Counted from the first letter of the stretch, positions 27,491-35,686 are shown. The stretch: 64,000 bases of DNA from Paenibacillus tianjinensis (GCF_017086365.1 NZ_CP070969.1:620001-684000); one strand, 5' to 3'. The notes: a model not told the origin generated them from the sequence alone. Numbers and translations: made by a program.

Positions 27491-27590
27491 ACCCCCACCG
27501 CCTTTCTTACGGCTTAAAATTACAGTGACCGACACTCAAGGTCATGTGGAGTCGGTGGCGGTGTTAGTGAAGAGTGGGGGTATTTTTTTT
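27491..27590 (+). terminator. Long hairpin with T run, containing the right 17-bp repeat
   Basis: ACCCCCACCGCC pairs with GGCGGTG and GTGGGGGT further on, an inner ACCGAC/GTCGGT stem sits within, and TATTTTTTTT follows. CATGTGGAGTCGGTGGC (27543-27559) repeats the copy at 15697. It may be the end of the lost recombinase transcript. Confidence 0.55.
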
Positions 27591-27756
27591 GTGCAGTCAA
27601 GGATAGTACCTTTGATCGTGGGGGGATTTGGATAAGGGAAGTGTTCTACATCAGCTTATTTCGTGAAACCAGAAAATGGACAGTAGGGGTGGAACTAAGC
27701 CACAAATATCAGTCTGTGAGTGATTATATCCTAAACTTTTAGGAGGGATGAATATA

Positions 27757-27954
27757 ATGGCGAAAAAAATTAAAACTTTAAGAGTTTCTCTGCTCCTTTC
27801 TATATTATGTATTATTACATCGGGAATAAACTACTTGAATAATAAATTGCCTGTAGTTGGAGTATTGCTTGTTGTAACATTAGTTGCGTTTATAATTCAA
27901 GTTGTTGCTTATACAATAGAAATGAAAAGCATTAAAAATAATAGTGTGAAATAA
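27757..27954 (+). CDS. Small two-helix membrane protein
   Basis: A 65-residue protein starting MAKKIKTLRVSLLL, with AGGAGGG 9 bases upstream; an in-frame ATG three codons earlier abuts that site. Two hydrophobic segments are present, LLLSILCIITSGINYL and VVGVLLVVTLVAFIIQVV, separated by a short polar loop, and the tail is Lys/Asn-rich. There is no recognisable family. It is likely a cytoplasmic-membrane protein of unknown function. A hairpin (28044-28082) follows. Confidence 0.6.
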   Translation: MAKKIKTLRVSLLLSILCIITSGINYLNNKLPVVGVLLVVTLVAFIIQVVAYTIEMKSIKNNSVK

Positions 27955-28043
27955 AAATTAAGCTAGGGAGTGCCAATTCTCTATACCCAAAGCTTATTCC
28001 CATTTGAAGAGATTGCCCGGGAATATTGGGGGAATATAACCTG

Positions 28044-28082
28044 AACCGCCAATACACAGTGACTGTCACTGGATCGGCGGTT
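28044..28082. terminator. Bidirectional hairpin between the small membrane gene and tetR
   Basis: The outer arms AACCGCC/GGCGGTT and the inner arms CAGTGAC/GTCACTG form a cruciform-like structure between two convergent genes. Confidence 0.65.
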
Positions 28083-28086
28083 TGTC

Positions 28087-28704
28087 TTATTTATAGACTG
28101 ACCCGGACGGAGGACTTGGAGCAATACCTTTAATCATCAATTCCGTCCATTGAGCGGTATAAGGAAGGATCTTGTCGTAGATGTGAGGGCTGGAAATCCC
28201 TTCAACTAAGGCTTGGAAATAAATCAAAAGAAACTCATCTGAATATTTCAGATCGACCTTGCCTTCTTTACGTCCGCGATGGAATAAATCCAGCATGATA
28301 TTAAAGCTTTCCTTAGCGTATTGCTGCATCATCACAGATAAGCCATCATCACCCTTTTTGGTGAAAAAATCCATTAGGTCTAAATAAAACTCTTTTTTGA
28401 TTTTATCCAGATATTGAATTTTGTTCTGACTCATCGCGATAAGGGTTTCTTCGAAGGGCTTATTTTCGGCCATGATTCCCCGGGCGGTATCCCCCATTTT
28501 ATTCAAAAAATACTTAAAAACCTCATGGATAAGATTTTCTTTACTCCCGAAATATTTGAAAATCGTTGTTTTTCCAACGTTGGATTTCTCAGCAATCTCA
28601 TCCATTGTTAAATTTTCTATGCCTGCCTCTGTATTCATCAAGTTGAAAGTTGCTTCTAAAACTTGTTTTTTCTTCTGCTGTGTCCGCTTTTCAAAACCAT
28701 TCAT
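28087..28704 (-). CDS. TetR-family repressor
   Basis: A 205-residue regulator with an N-terminal TetR helix-turn-helix: TQQKKKQVLEATFNLM, then LTMDEIAEKSNVGKTTIFKYFGSKENLI. A helical ligand/dimerisation domain without a specific signature follows. It is transcribed away from an ABC exporter operon with a 319-base shared intergenic region, the classical layout for local repression of the exporter. The inducer is unknown. Confidence 0.9.
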   Translation of the reverse strand: MNGFEKRTQQKKKQVLEATFNLMNTEAGIENLTMDEIAEKSNVGKTTIFKYFGSKENLIHEVFKYFLNKMGDTARGIMAENKPFEETLIAMSQNKIQYLDKIKKEFYLDLMDFFTKKGDDGLSVMMQQYAKESFNIMLDLFHRGRKEGKVDLKYSDEFLLIYFQALVEGISSPHIYDKILPYTAQWTELMIKGIAPSPPSGSVYK

Positions 28705-28992
28705 TTATCATTCCTGCTTTCTATCTCAAATGAATAAAATATATATTTGTGGAGTATAGTTCATATTTTTCTTTCCTATATATTATATAGCTACAATTAT
28801 GAGTTATCAAACAGATAATAGTTCTAAACTAACGATTTTTAAATTGACTAAGCACATAAAAAGGTATATAACTGAATCTGTAAATGAACTTTGGTTTAAA
28901 ACAAAAGTCAAAACTCGATAATATGAATTTTAACCTCATTAACAGTTCATATTTATCCGGGATTAACTTTGCTTTAGACTGGAAAGCACGTT

Positions 28993-29020
28993 ACTAAAAC
29001 TGTTTAAAGGGAGTTTTAGT
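28993..29020. promoter_or_regulatory. Inverted repeat spanning the ribosome-binding site of the ABC gene
   Basis: ACTAAAAC and GTTTTAGT are perfect 8-bp arms 12 bases apart, just before the ABC ATPase start, with AAAGGGA in the loop. It may be the TetR operator or an RNA hairpin affecting translation. Confidence 0.5.
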
Positions 29021-29023
29021 GCT

Positions 29024-29905
29024 ATGGATAAAATTGTAGATGTGCAAGGCCTGCAAAAAAAGTTCGGGAAATTTAAAGCGCTGCATGATGTGACATTCAC
29101 AGTAAATGCCGGGGAGGTTGTGGGCTTCATTGGGCCAAATGGCGCGGGGAAGTCAACAACCATTCGCACTTTGCTGGGAATTATTAATCGTGATGCCGGG
29201 GATGTGAAGATTTTTGGCAAGGATGTATGGAAGGATAGCCTTGAGATTCATAAGCGGATCTCCTATGTTCCAGGGGATGTGGCTCTGTGGGGCACCTTAA
29301 CGGGTGGCGAAATTATTGATCTGTTTATTAAGCTACATGGTGGAGGAGACAAGGATAAGCGTGATTATTTGATTAAACGTTTTGAACTCGATCCTAAGAA
29401 AAAGGCAAAAGGCTATTCAAAAGGAAACCGGCAAAAGGTTGGCTTGATTGCGGCTTTGTCCGTGGACTCCGATTTGTATATTTTCGATGAACCGACTTCT
29501 GGTCTTGACCCGTTGATGGAAGCTGTCTTCCAAGATGAGGTTGAGAAAATCAAGCATAGAGGGAAGGCTATCTTACTATCCTCTCATATATTGAGTGAAG
29601 TGGAACGTTTAGCCGATAAGGTGGTTATCATTCGTCAAGGTAAGGTTGTTGAAACCGGGACACTAGATGAATTACGTCACCTGACCCGTTCTACAGTAAC
29701 TCTGGTAACAGAGGGGGATGTGGCTGAGATGGCATCCGTTAACGGTGTCCATGACTTTAAGCATAAAGGTAATCAGGCGACATTCTCTGCGGATAATGAA
29801 TATATCAATGACATATTGACCAATGCGGCAAAATTGGGTGTTAAGAGGTTTGAATCTGTACCGCCAACGCTTGAAGACTTATTCATGCGGCATTATGAAG
29901 TCTAA
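29024..29905 (+). CDS. ABC exporter ATP-binding protein
   Basis: A 293-residue ABC ATPase of the drug-export class. Walker A is GPNGAGKSTT (about 38-47), the Q loop is in ISYVPGDVALWG, the signature is GYSKGNRQKVGL (an SKGN variant instead of SGGQ), Walker B is LYIFDEPTSGLD and the switch His is in LLSSHILSE. A DUF4162-like C-terminal domain follows. GGGAG stands 10 bases before the ATG. The large permease gene begins 26 bases downstream, so the pair forms one transporter, probably under the divergent TetR. Confidence 0.92.
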   Translation: MDKIVDVQGLQKKFGKFKALHDVTFTVNAGEVVGFIGPNGAGKSTTIRTLLGIINRDAGDVKIFGKDVWKDSLEIHKRISYVPGDVALWGTLTGGEIIDLFIKLHGGGDKDKRDYLIKRFELDPKKKAKGYSKGNRQKVGLIAALSVDSDLYIFDEPTSGLDPLMEAVFQDEVEKIKHRGKAILLSSHILSEVERLADKVVIIRQGKVVETGTLDELRHLTRSTVTLVTEGDVAEMASVNGVHDFKHKGNQATFSADNEYINDILTNAAKLGVKRFESVPPTLEDLFMRHYEV

Positions 29906-29931
29906 GAGTTGGGAACGGAGGAGAACATGAA

Positions 29932-31545
29932 ATGAAAGAAAAATTTGCACGGTGGAATGTACTATTTGCGCAGTATCTGAAACGGGATTGGAAAAAATTG
30001 ATTATCTGGATTGTAGGTCTGGGTTTATTTTCAGCCGGGTATGTTCCAGCTTTTGAGGAAATCGGCAAGGGGCAGGGTTTGCAGGGGATGTATGAGACCT
30101 TGCAGAATCCCGCTATGATCTCAATGGTTGGACCGACACCAATTGATACCGCAGCTGATTACACTCTGGGTGCTATGTATGCGCACGAAATGTTGTTATT
30201 CTGTGGTTTGTTTGCGATGATTATAGCTGCTTTGCATGTTGTGAGCCATACCCGTAAAGAAGAAGAATATGGGCTTACTGAGCTGGTACGCTCCTTTCAA
30301 GTAGGCCGTCAAGCCAATTCGCTTGCTGTGATTGCCGAAGTAGTGTTTATCAATATTGTATTGGCGCTGGTTATTGGCGGGGTTATGGCTAGCTTCGGTG
30401 TAGATACGATTTCGGCCAAGGGATCATTCCTGTTTGGGGCATCGATCGGAATAGCTGGTATTTTGGGGGCAGTAATTGCCTTGGTTATGGCACAAATTAT
30501 GCCAACTTCCTCCGGAGCAACGGGTTCTTCGCTGGGGATTGTAGGTTTACTCTATATTGTCCGTGCGGGTACGGATGTATCGAATGTTGATTTCTCCATG
30601 GTTAATCCTATGGGTTGGACCTATCTGACTTTTCCATTTACTGAAAATAATTGGTTTCCCCTGATTTTGGCCGTAGCCTTCTGTGTCATTGCAGTAATTA
30701 TTGCTTTTACCCTTGAGGGCGGCCGGGATATGGGGGCAGGCTATTTACCGGAAAGAGAAGGGCGTGAGGCAGCGAAAAAATCTTTGTTGTCCGTACCCGG
30801 CTTGTTTATCAAGCTTAACAAAGGCATGATCATTAGCTGGTTGATTGCCTTTGTAATTATGGGAGCAGCCTATGGTTCGATTTATGGAGATATGCAAACG
30901 TTCCTTGGCAGCAATGAAATGATGAGTCAAATGTTCACAATAGCAGGAGTTTCAATTGAAGCGTCTTTTACTGGAACGATTATGATGGTAATGATTGGAT
31001 TGGTTTCTATTTTACCTATTGCCATCGTTAATAAACTGTTCTCGGAAGAAGCGCGACTGCATTTGAGCCAGCTTTATTCTACAAAAGTGACCCGGGCCCA
31101 GCTCTATTGGACGAGTGTCATTTTGGCAATTGCTGCTGGAGTCGTTGGAGTATTACTGGCTTCAGGCGGACTTGGCGGTACAGCAATCTCTGCGATGGGT
31201 GACAGCTCATCTATGAATATGGGAGACTTCATCGCCGCAGGCTATAACTTCCTGCCGTCTGTGTTGTTCTTTACCGGGCTTGCAGCTTTGGCTTTAGGCT
31301 GGGCACCAAGACTGGGTAAAGTGATTTATGCTTATCTTGGTTATTCCTTTGCTTTAAACTACTTTGGCGGAATTTTAGATTTGCCGGAATGGTTTTCAAA
31401 AACAGCCGTTCAAAGCTGGATTCCACGGATGCCAATTGATAAGTTTGATGGAGCAACCTTCATTACGATGACAGTGATTAGTATGGCCTTGATGGTGTTT
31501 GGCTATATTGGATATCGCAGACGGGACATGGTTGAAGGAGCTTAA
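29932..31545 (+). CDS. ABC exporter permease, 12-TM polyketide/multidrug type
   Basis: A 537-residue membrane protein built as two six-helix ABC-2 halves. Hydrophobic segments include LIIWIVGLGLFSAGYV, LLFCGLFAMIIAALHVV and IVLALVIGGVMASFG, and in the second half MVMIGLVSILPIAIV and TVISMALMVFGYIGY. This fused permease is typical of COG3559 exporters of polyketide antibiotics. A cytoplasmic loop has YGLTELVRSFQVGR, the coupling region. The start at 29932 follows GGAGGAGAAC; an overlapping ATG at 29927 is followed at once by TGA. The exported compound is unknown. Confidence 0.88.
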   Translation: MKEKFARWNVLFAQYLKRDWKKLIIWIVGLGLFSAGYVPAFEEIGKGQGLQGMYETLQNPAMISMVGPTPIDTAADYTLGAMYAHEMLLFCGLFAMIIAALHVVSHTRKEEEYGLTELVRSFQVGRQANSLAVIAEVVFINIVLALVIGGVMASFGVDTISAKGSFLFGASIGIAGILGAVIALVMAQIMPTSSGATGSSLGIVGLLYIVRAGTDVSNVDFSMVNPMGWTYLTFPFTENNWFPLILAVAFCVIAVIIAFTLEGGRDMGAGYLPEREGREAAKKSLLSVPGLFIKLNKGMIISWLIAFVIMGAAYGSIYGDMQTFLGSNEMMSQMFTIAGVSIEASFTGTIMMVMIGLVSILPIAIVNKLFSEEARLHLSQLYSTKVTRAQLYWTSVILAIAAGVVGVLLASGGLGGTAISAMGDSSSMNMGDFIAAGYNFLPSVLFFTGLAALALGWAPRLGKVIYAYLGYSFALNYFGGILDLPEWFSKTAVQSWIPRMPIDKFDGATFITMTVISMALMVFGYIGYRRRDMVEGA

Positions 31546-31561
31546 CAGTTATAGACAGTCA

Positions 31562-31644
31562 GAGTTAATGGAATATTATCGGGTTTTAACAACTTCACTG
31601 ACAGCAGATGTCAGTGAAGTTGTTTTATTATAAGGATAACCACT
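31562..31644 (+). repeat. Partial duplication of the WYL-gene 3' end, with terminator
   Basis: GAGTTAATGGAATATTATC (31562-31580) is identical to 37859-37877, the last codons of the WYL regulator gene. The downstream terminator also matches closely. Here the 16-bp perfect stem (31588-31603 with 31609-31624) ends the ABC operon; the WYL gene itself is absent. Confidence 0.7.
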
Positions 31645-31666
31645 CATTAATGAGGAGCATTTAGAA

Positions 31667-32293
31667 ATGAATAATACAGTATATCTTTATGTGTTTGATA
31701 CCATGTCCGATTGGGAAATAGGTTATTTAGCCGCCGAACTGAACTCTGGAAGATACTTCAGAAAGGGGTTGGCTCCAGCAAAAATAGTCACCGTTGGGAT
31801 AGATAAGACTCCAGTAACTACAATGGGCGGACTTTCAATAATGCCTGACATTAAAGTGGAGGAGTGCAGCATTAAAAGCGCAGATGCACTGATTTTACCT
31901 GGCGGAAATACATGGACAGAAGCTATTCACGTGCCCATATTAAAAATTGCCGAGATGTGTTTAAAGGAAGGGATAGTCGTTGGAGCAATTTGCGGTGCTA
32001 CCTTTGGACTTGCTCAAGCAGGATTATTAGATTCACGTTGGCATACGAGCAATGATTTGGATTACCTAAAAATGATTTGCCGTTCTTACACGGGAGAGGA
32101 ATACTACAAAGTGGAATCTGCTGTCACCGATGGGAAATTGATCACCGCATCCGGAGTAGCCCCATTAGAATTTTCTGTTCATGTTTTAAAAGCGCTGGAT
32201 GTATTGTCTCCAGTAACATTAGACGCTTGGTATCTTCTTAATAAAACTCATGAACCTAAATATTTCTACGAGTTAATGAATTCTATCCAGTGA
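31667..32293 (+). CDS. DJ-1/PfpI-family protein
   Basis: A 208-residue protein of the class I glutamine amidotransferase-like fold. The nucleophile elbow Cys is in VVGAICGATFGLA (about residue 108), and an acidic partner is in DALILPGGNTW. The family includes proteases, chaperones, glyoxalases and regulators; the sequence lacks an AraC domain. TGAGGAGCAT precedes the ATG. It has its own terminator at 32306-32340. The specific activity cannot be told. Confidence 0.85.
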   Translation: MNNTVYLYVFDTMSDWEIGYLAAELNSGRYFRKGLAPAKIVTVGIDKTPVTTMGGLSIMPDIKVEECSIKSADALILPGGNTWTEAIHVPILKIAEMCLKEGIVVGAICGATFGLAQAGLLDSRWHTSNDLDYLKMICRSYTGEEYYKVESAVTDGKLITASGVAPLEFSVHVLKALDVLSPVTLDAWYLLNKTHEPKYFYELMNSIQ

Positions 32294-32305
32294 CAGTATA
32301 ACGAA

Positions 32306-32340
32306 GAGACGTGCGGGAATCCCCACGTTTCTTTTTTTTT
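32306..32340 (+). terminator. Terminator of the PfpI gene
   Basis: ACGTG-C-GGG and CCC-CACGT pair around AAT, and TTTCTTTTTTTTT follows. Confidence 0.7.
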
Positions 32341-32341
32341 C

Positions 32342-32533
32342 GTTACCAAGCGTGAATTCCGGCTGGAAAATGAAATGAATTCACTAAAGGTATATTTTAC
32401 AAATAAAAAACAAAAAAATAGGTGCAAGGATTCTTATTGGTCAATCGTATCCAGTATAGAAACCAAGGATGTTATCTATCTATTTTATTACGAGGAGTAT
32501 ACCGTGCCTGAAATGGCCCAGTTGCTAAATTAA
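32342..32533 (+). pseudogene. ECF-like sigma-factor fragment
   Basis: A 63-codon open frame without a start. It reads REFRLENEMNSLKVYFTNKK and ends IETKDVIYLFYYEEYTVPEM with AQLLN at the stop, the hallmark of sigma-70 region 4 (helix before the recognition helix). The recognition helix that should follow is missing, as is region 2. A terminator hairpin at 32560-32597 follows. Confidence 0.65.
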
Positions 32534-32559
32534 CTAAAGCAAAATCCTAAACAAGTATG

Positions 32560-32597
32560 GGCTATGTTTTTCTGACAACGAAAAGCATAGCCTTTTT
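32560..32597 (+). terminator. Terminator after the sigma-factor remnant
   Basis: GGCTATGTTTTT pairs with AAAAGCATAGCC and is followed by TTTTT. It lies between convergent transcription units. Confidence 0.7.
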
Positions 32598-32673
32598 GAG
32601 CTTACAGGAAACTTAAAAGCACAAGGCAGCCGTATGAGCTACCCTGTGCTTATTGCAGTTGGGATAGAAGAAA

Positions 32674-33972
32674 CTATTCTTCCAACCTCCAAATGTGTTT
32701 GTCCGCCCGGAACGGCAGGCAAGAACATGCACCGAAAATTCCGATGGCCAGAAATAGCAAAGCTGCACCGGAGCCTTTGCCGGTTCCGACCAGTGCGACC
32801 CACAGGCTGTCCAGCGGCTGCCCTGCCATAAAGGGTTCAAACACCCTGTCAACCAATACGCCACCGCACAGATATCCCACAGGAATGGTGAAAAACTGTA
32901 ACGTATTCCTTGCCGAATAGACACGCCCCTGCATCTCAATCGGGATTTTTGAGCGGAAAAGTACATCCATATTAGCGTTCATAACCGGAATGAATATCCA
33001 TCCGAGGATGGCACCCAAACACCACACAGGCGTACTTCTGCCGAAGGCAAGGATGAAATTCTCGGAACTCATGGAAAACAGCAAGCAATTCAAAATGACC
33101 CGAACCCGGCTTTTAGGCGGCGGCAGAATCGTAGCCGAAAGGCTTCCAACCATCATGGCAATCCCTGTAACGGTGTTGACCATACCTAGCGCCAACTCTC
33201 CGCCGCCAGCACGTGAGAGCATCATTGCGGGCAGGGCAGCATTAAAGATCGAGGCGGTAAAATTAATCACGGCCAAAAACAGAATCAGATCCAGAATTCC
33301 CCGGTTGTCCCTGAGATACCGCAGGCCGCTTTTAGCAGATTGTAATACTGTCTCGCTCCCTGTGCCGCTCTGCTTTGGAACTTGCGGGATATGGACAAAG
33401 CATAGCAACGCTATGAACGCTGTGGTGAATGTAATCAAATCAAACAGGATAACAACCCGGATACTTGTAAAGGAAAGCATTGAAGTGGCGAGTATAGGCG
33501 TTAGTATGGTAACCAGTGAATTGGACAAGGAACGCATCCCGCTAACCCTCTGGTAGTGCTTTTGCGGAGCCAACAGGCTAATAGCTACATCTGACGCCGG
33601 CTGCTGAACAGTGTTCATCAGTCCATTCAAGGTATTGATCAAATACAGATGCCAGATCTGGAGCTTACCCGTTGACATCAGAATAAGGATTGAAACGGTG
33701 CAAAGTGCCGCAAAGCTGTCACTGATCAGCATGGTGGCCTTCTTGTTCCACCGGTCGCTCAGCGCACCTGCGAAGATACTCAGCAGGACGTAGGGGGCAT
33801 AGGAACAGATAGCCAAAAGCGAGCTGGTAAGAGCCGACCCATGCTGCTGATAAGACCAGATCACCAAGGCAAAGGCGGTCATTGCACTGCCCAGTGCTGA
33901 AAAGGACTGTGTAATCCATAAAATCAGGAACGAACGAAGTTCCCTAATGTTCATTTTGAAATTTTTTATCAT
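32674..33972 (-). CDS. MFS drug exporter (macrolide-efflux-like)
   Basis: A 432-residue, 12-helix major facilitator exporter. The first helix is in FLILWITQSFSALGSAMTAF, the loop 2-3 motif A is GALSDRWNKKATMLI, and the C-terminal half has QGRVYSARNTLQFF. These features are typical of the MFS_3/MefA-like group. GAGGAG precedes the ATG by 8 bases. A short leader peptide gene and mutually exclusive hairpins lie in the 130 bases upstream, pointing to induction by a ribosome-targeting antibiotic. The substrate itself is inferred, not visible. Confidence 0.87.
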   Translation of the reverse strand: MIKNFKMNIRELRSFLILWITQSFSALGSAMTAFALVIWSYQQHGSALTSSLLAICSYAPYVLLSIFAGALSDRWNKKATMLISDSFAALCTVSILILMSTGKLQIWHLYLINTLNGLMNTVQQPASDVAISLLAPQKHYQRVSGMRSLSNSLVTILTPILATSMLSFTSIRVVILFDLITFTTAFIALLCFVHIPQVPKQSGTGSETVLQSAKSGLRYLRDNRGILDLILFLAVINFTASIFNAALPAMMLSRAGGGELALGMVNTVTGIAMMVGSLSATILPPPKSRVRVILNCLLFSMSSENFILAFGRSTPVWCLGAILGWIFIPVMNANMDVLFRSKIPIEMQGRVYSARNTLQFFTIPVGYLCGGVLVDRVFEPFMAGQPLDSLWVALVGTGKGSGAALLFLAIGIFGACSCLPFRADKHIWRLEE

Positions 33973-34025
33973 GACTCTGCTCCTCTTTCAATGAATTCTA
34001 AACGATTCAATGAAAGTGCAAAGCC

Positions 34026-34086
34026 GAACGGACGAACTTAAGCTTCGCTCCGTGCAGTTTCGTCCGGTTCAGACCTTGCACGGAGC
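34026..34086 (-). promoter_or_regulatory. Attenuator-like hairpins upstream of the MFS gene
   Basis: On the minus strand GCTCCGTGCA (inside the leader peptide codons) pairs with TGCACGGAGC. The loop of that stem, GAACCGGACGAAAC, can instead pair with GTTCGTCCGTTC downstream. The two folds exclude each other. No T run follows, so control may be translational. Confidence 0.7.
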
Positions 34087-34107
34087 AGTGCCGCTGCATA
34101 TTGTCAT
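34069..34107 (-). CDS. Leader peptide of the MFS exporter gene
   Basis: A 12-codon reading frame, MTICSGTAPCKV, with AAGGAG 7 bases before its ATG. Its codons 8-11 overlap the first arm of the hairpin pair. This is the layout of erm, cat and mef-type leader peptides, where an antibiotic-stalled ribosome prevents formation of the first stem and frees the exporter message. The 96 bases between leader stop and exporter start carry the rest of the structure. The peptide itself matches no leader I recall, so the inducing drug is not known. Confidence 0.7.
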   Translation of the reverse strand: MTICSGTAPCKV

Positions 34108-34259
34108 TTGGTTTCTCCTTCTTTATCGCCTGAAATGAAATTCACCTTAAAGTAAATTCTTCTTTATTTTACCATGTGCGAACCCGGAAAATAATTATAT
34201 AATTGAAATTTCCAAGGATGTACACTATCAAAAGCTTCTACGCTGATACAGTGCTTGGA

Positions 34260-34287
34260 TTGAAATTTCCTCTTCTCATGTTATAAT
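34260..34287 (+). promoter_or_regulatory. Promoter of the antisense RNA (copy 1)
   Basis: TTGAAA (34260-34265) and TATAAT (34282-34287) with a 16-base spacer. Confidence 0.75.
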
Positions 34288-34293
34288 AAGGGC

Positions 34294-34434
34294 AGAAATA
34301 GCGTAAAATGCAAAGAGAGCCGTGCGACCAACACGACTCCCCTTTTGCAATAGCCGCTTTTAAGGGCGGCGGCTTCGGAATAGCAGTCATGAGATAGACC
34401 GTTTCCTTTGGACAGGGCGGTCTATTTCTTTTTG
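34294..34434 (+). ncRNA. Antisense RNA of the holin-like toxin locus (copy 1)
   Basis: About 140 nt from the promoter to the terminator GATAGACCG / CGGTCTATT followed by TCTTTTT. Inside are a GAGCCGTG/CACGACTC hairpin and the conserved GCAATAGCCGCTTTTAAGGG stem-loop, both found also at 16.4 and 52.6 kb. It overlaps the 3' end of the toxin message; if that message reads through, the overlap covers the whole RNA. By analogy with TxpA/RatA and BsrG/SR4 it should be the antitoxin. Confidence 0.75.
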
Positions 34435-34505
34435 AGGTAGTTAAGCAGAGCAATAATGAACATGCCGAACATGAACATCAGTGACAACGCCTGATAAGCC
34501 TCCAT
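34422..34505 (-). CDS. Holin-like type I toxin (copy 1)
   Basis: A 27-residue peptide beginning MEAYQALSLMFMFG and ending LLNYLKKK: one membrane helix with a basic tail, the pattern of the putative holin-like toxin family (TxpA/BsrG relatives), which damages the membrane when unrepressed. GGGAGG stands 8 bases before the ATG and is locked in the hairpin CTCCC-GGAA-GGGAG. The promoter lies about 65-90 bases upstream. The stop codon lies inside the shared terminator with the antisense RNA. Confidence 0.85.
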   Translation of the reverse strand: MEAYQALSLMFMFGMFIIALLNYLKKK

Positions 34506-34514
34506 TGGCCTCAC

Positions 34515-34528
34515 CTCCCTTCCGGGAG
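34515..34528 (-). promoter_or_regulatory. Hairpin sequestering the toxin ribosome-binding site
   Basis: On the minus strand CTCCC-GGAA-GGGAG pairs the GGGAGG site. The same hairpin occurs at 52851-52864, and a CCTCTC/GGGAGG version occurs at 16.6 kb. Confidence 0.7.
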
Positions 34529-34568
34529 ATTAGCCGACCGCCCTTGCAAGCCTTCCATTGCTCTTGCA

Positions 34569-34597
34569 ATTATATCATGTTGTACGGTGCCTTGGAA
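34569..34597 (-). promoter_or_regulatory. Promoter of the toxin message (copy 1)
   Basis: On the minus strand TTCCAA (34597-34592) and TATAAT (34574-34569) are spaced by 17 bases. Confidence 0.7.
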
Positions 34598-34693
34598 TAT
34601 TTTAGTACTCTATGTTTAAACGTGCAGAAAGACCTAATTTAAAACATACTCAGGATAAAGCGTTATCCTGATATTTATAGAGAGGTTATTGAT

Positions 34694-35686
34694 ATGACAA
34701 ACAATTTTTGGCGTGATTTGCCGCGGCCTTTTTTCATACTGGCGCCTATGGAGGATGTGACGGATGTTGTTTTTCGCCATGTCGTCAGTAGAGCGGGCCG
34801 ACCGGATGTGTTTTTTACGGAGTTTGCGAATTCAGAGAGCTATTGTCACCCGGAGGGGCACCATGCTGTGCGCGGGCGTTTGACGTTTACAGAGGATGAA
34901 CAGCCCATTGTAGCGCATATCTGGGGAGACAAGCCGGAATACTTCCGTCAGATGAGCATCGGGATGGCGAAAGAAGGCTTCAAAGGCATCGATATTAATA
35001 TGGGTTGTCCTGTAGCAAATGTAGCAGAGAACGGGAAGGGAAGCGGCCTGATCTGCCGTCCCGAACTCGCAGGGGAGATCATCCAGGCCGCCAAAGCCGG
35101 AGGACTTCCCGTCAGTGTAAAAACAAGGCTCGGTTTCACCGAAATCGACGAATGGCGCGGCTGGTTAACCCATATTTTGCAGCAGGACATTGTGAATCTG
35201 TCCATTCATCTGCGCACCAGAGAAGAAATGAGCAAAGTAGATGCCCACTGGGAGCTGATTCCGGAGATCAAGAAGCTTCGCGATGAGGTGGCACCACACA
35301 CCCTGCTGACCATTAACGGGGATATCCCTGACCGTCAGACCGGCCTTAAGCTCGCTGAGCAGTACGGTGTGGATGGGATTATGATTGGGCGCGGTATTTT
35401 TCAGAATCCGTTTGCGTTTGAGCAGGAGCCGAAGGAACACAGTAGTGAGGAATTGCTTGATCTGCTAAGGCTGCATCTGGATCTCTATGATCAATACTCA
35501 GGACAGGCACCACGTTCGTTCAGCCCCCTTCAACGTTTCTTCAAAATCTATGTCCGCGGATTCCGCGGGGCAAGCGAATTAAGAAATAACTTGATGAACA
35601 CCAAGTCCACAAGTGAAGTCCGTGCGCTGCTCGATGAATTTGCAAGCAAAGTGCAGGATGACGGGGAACGTGAGGATCAATCGTAA
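34694..35686 (+). CDS. tRNA-dihydrouridine synthase (Dus family)
   Basis: A 330-residue FMN-dependent enzyme that reduces uridines in the tRNA D-arm. The TIM-barrel start [13 protein letters not shown], the catalytic Cys in [11 protein letters not shown] (residue about 103), the substrate/FMN residues in SVKTRLGF and [10 protein letters not shown], and the phosphate loop [16 protein letters not shown] are all present. AGAGGTTATTGAT precedes the ATG. Its last 10 bases overlap the convergent arr gene. Paenibacillus-type genomes usually carry another Dus in the core; this one seems to be an additional copy. Confidence 0.92.
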   Translation: MTNNFWRDLPRPFFILAPMEDVTDVVFRHVVSRAGRPDVFFTEFANSESYCHPEGHHAVRGRLTFTEDEQPIVAHIWGDKPEYFRQMSIGMAKEGFKGIDINMGCPVANVAENGKGSGLICRPELAGEIIQAAKAGGLPVSVKTRLGFTEIDEWRGWLTHILQQDIVNLSIHLRTREEMSKVDAHWELIPEIKKLRDEVAPHTLLTINGDIPDRQTGLKLAEQYGVDGIMIGRGIFQNPFAFEQEPKEHSSEELLDLLRLHLDLYDQYSGQAPRSFSPLQRFFKIYVRGFRGASELRNNLMNTKSTSEVRALLDEFASKVQDDGEREDQS

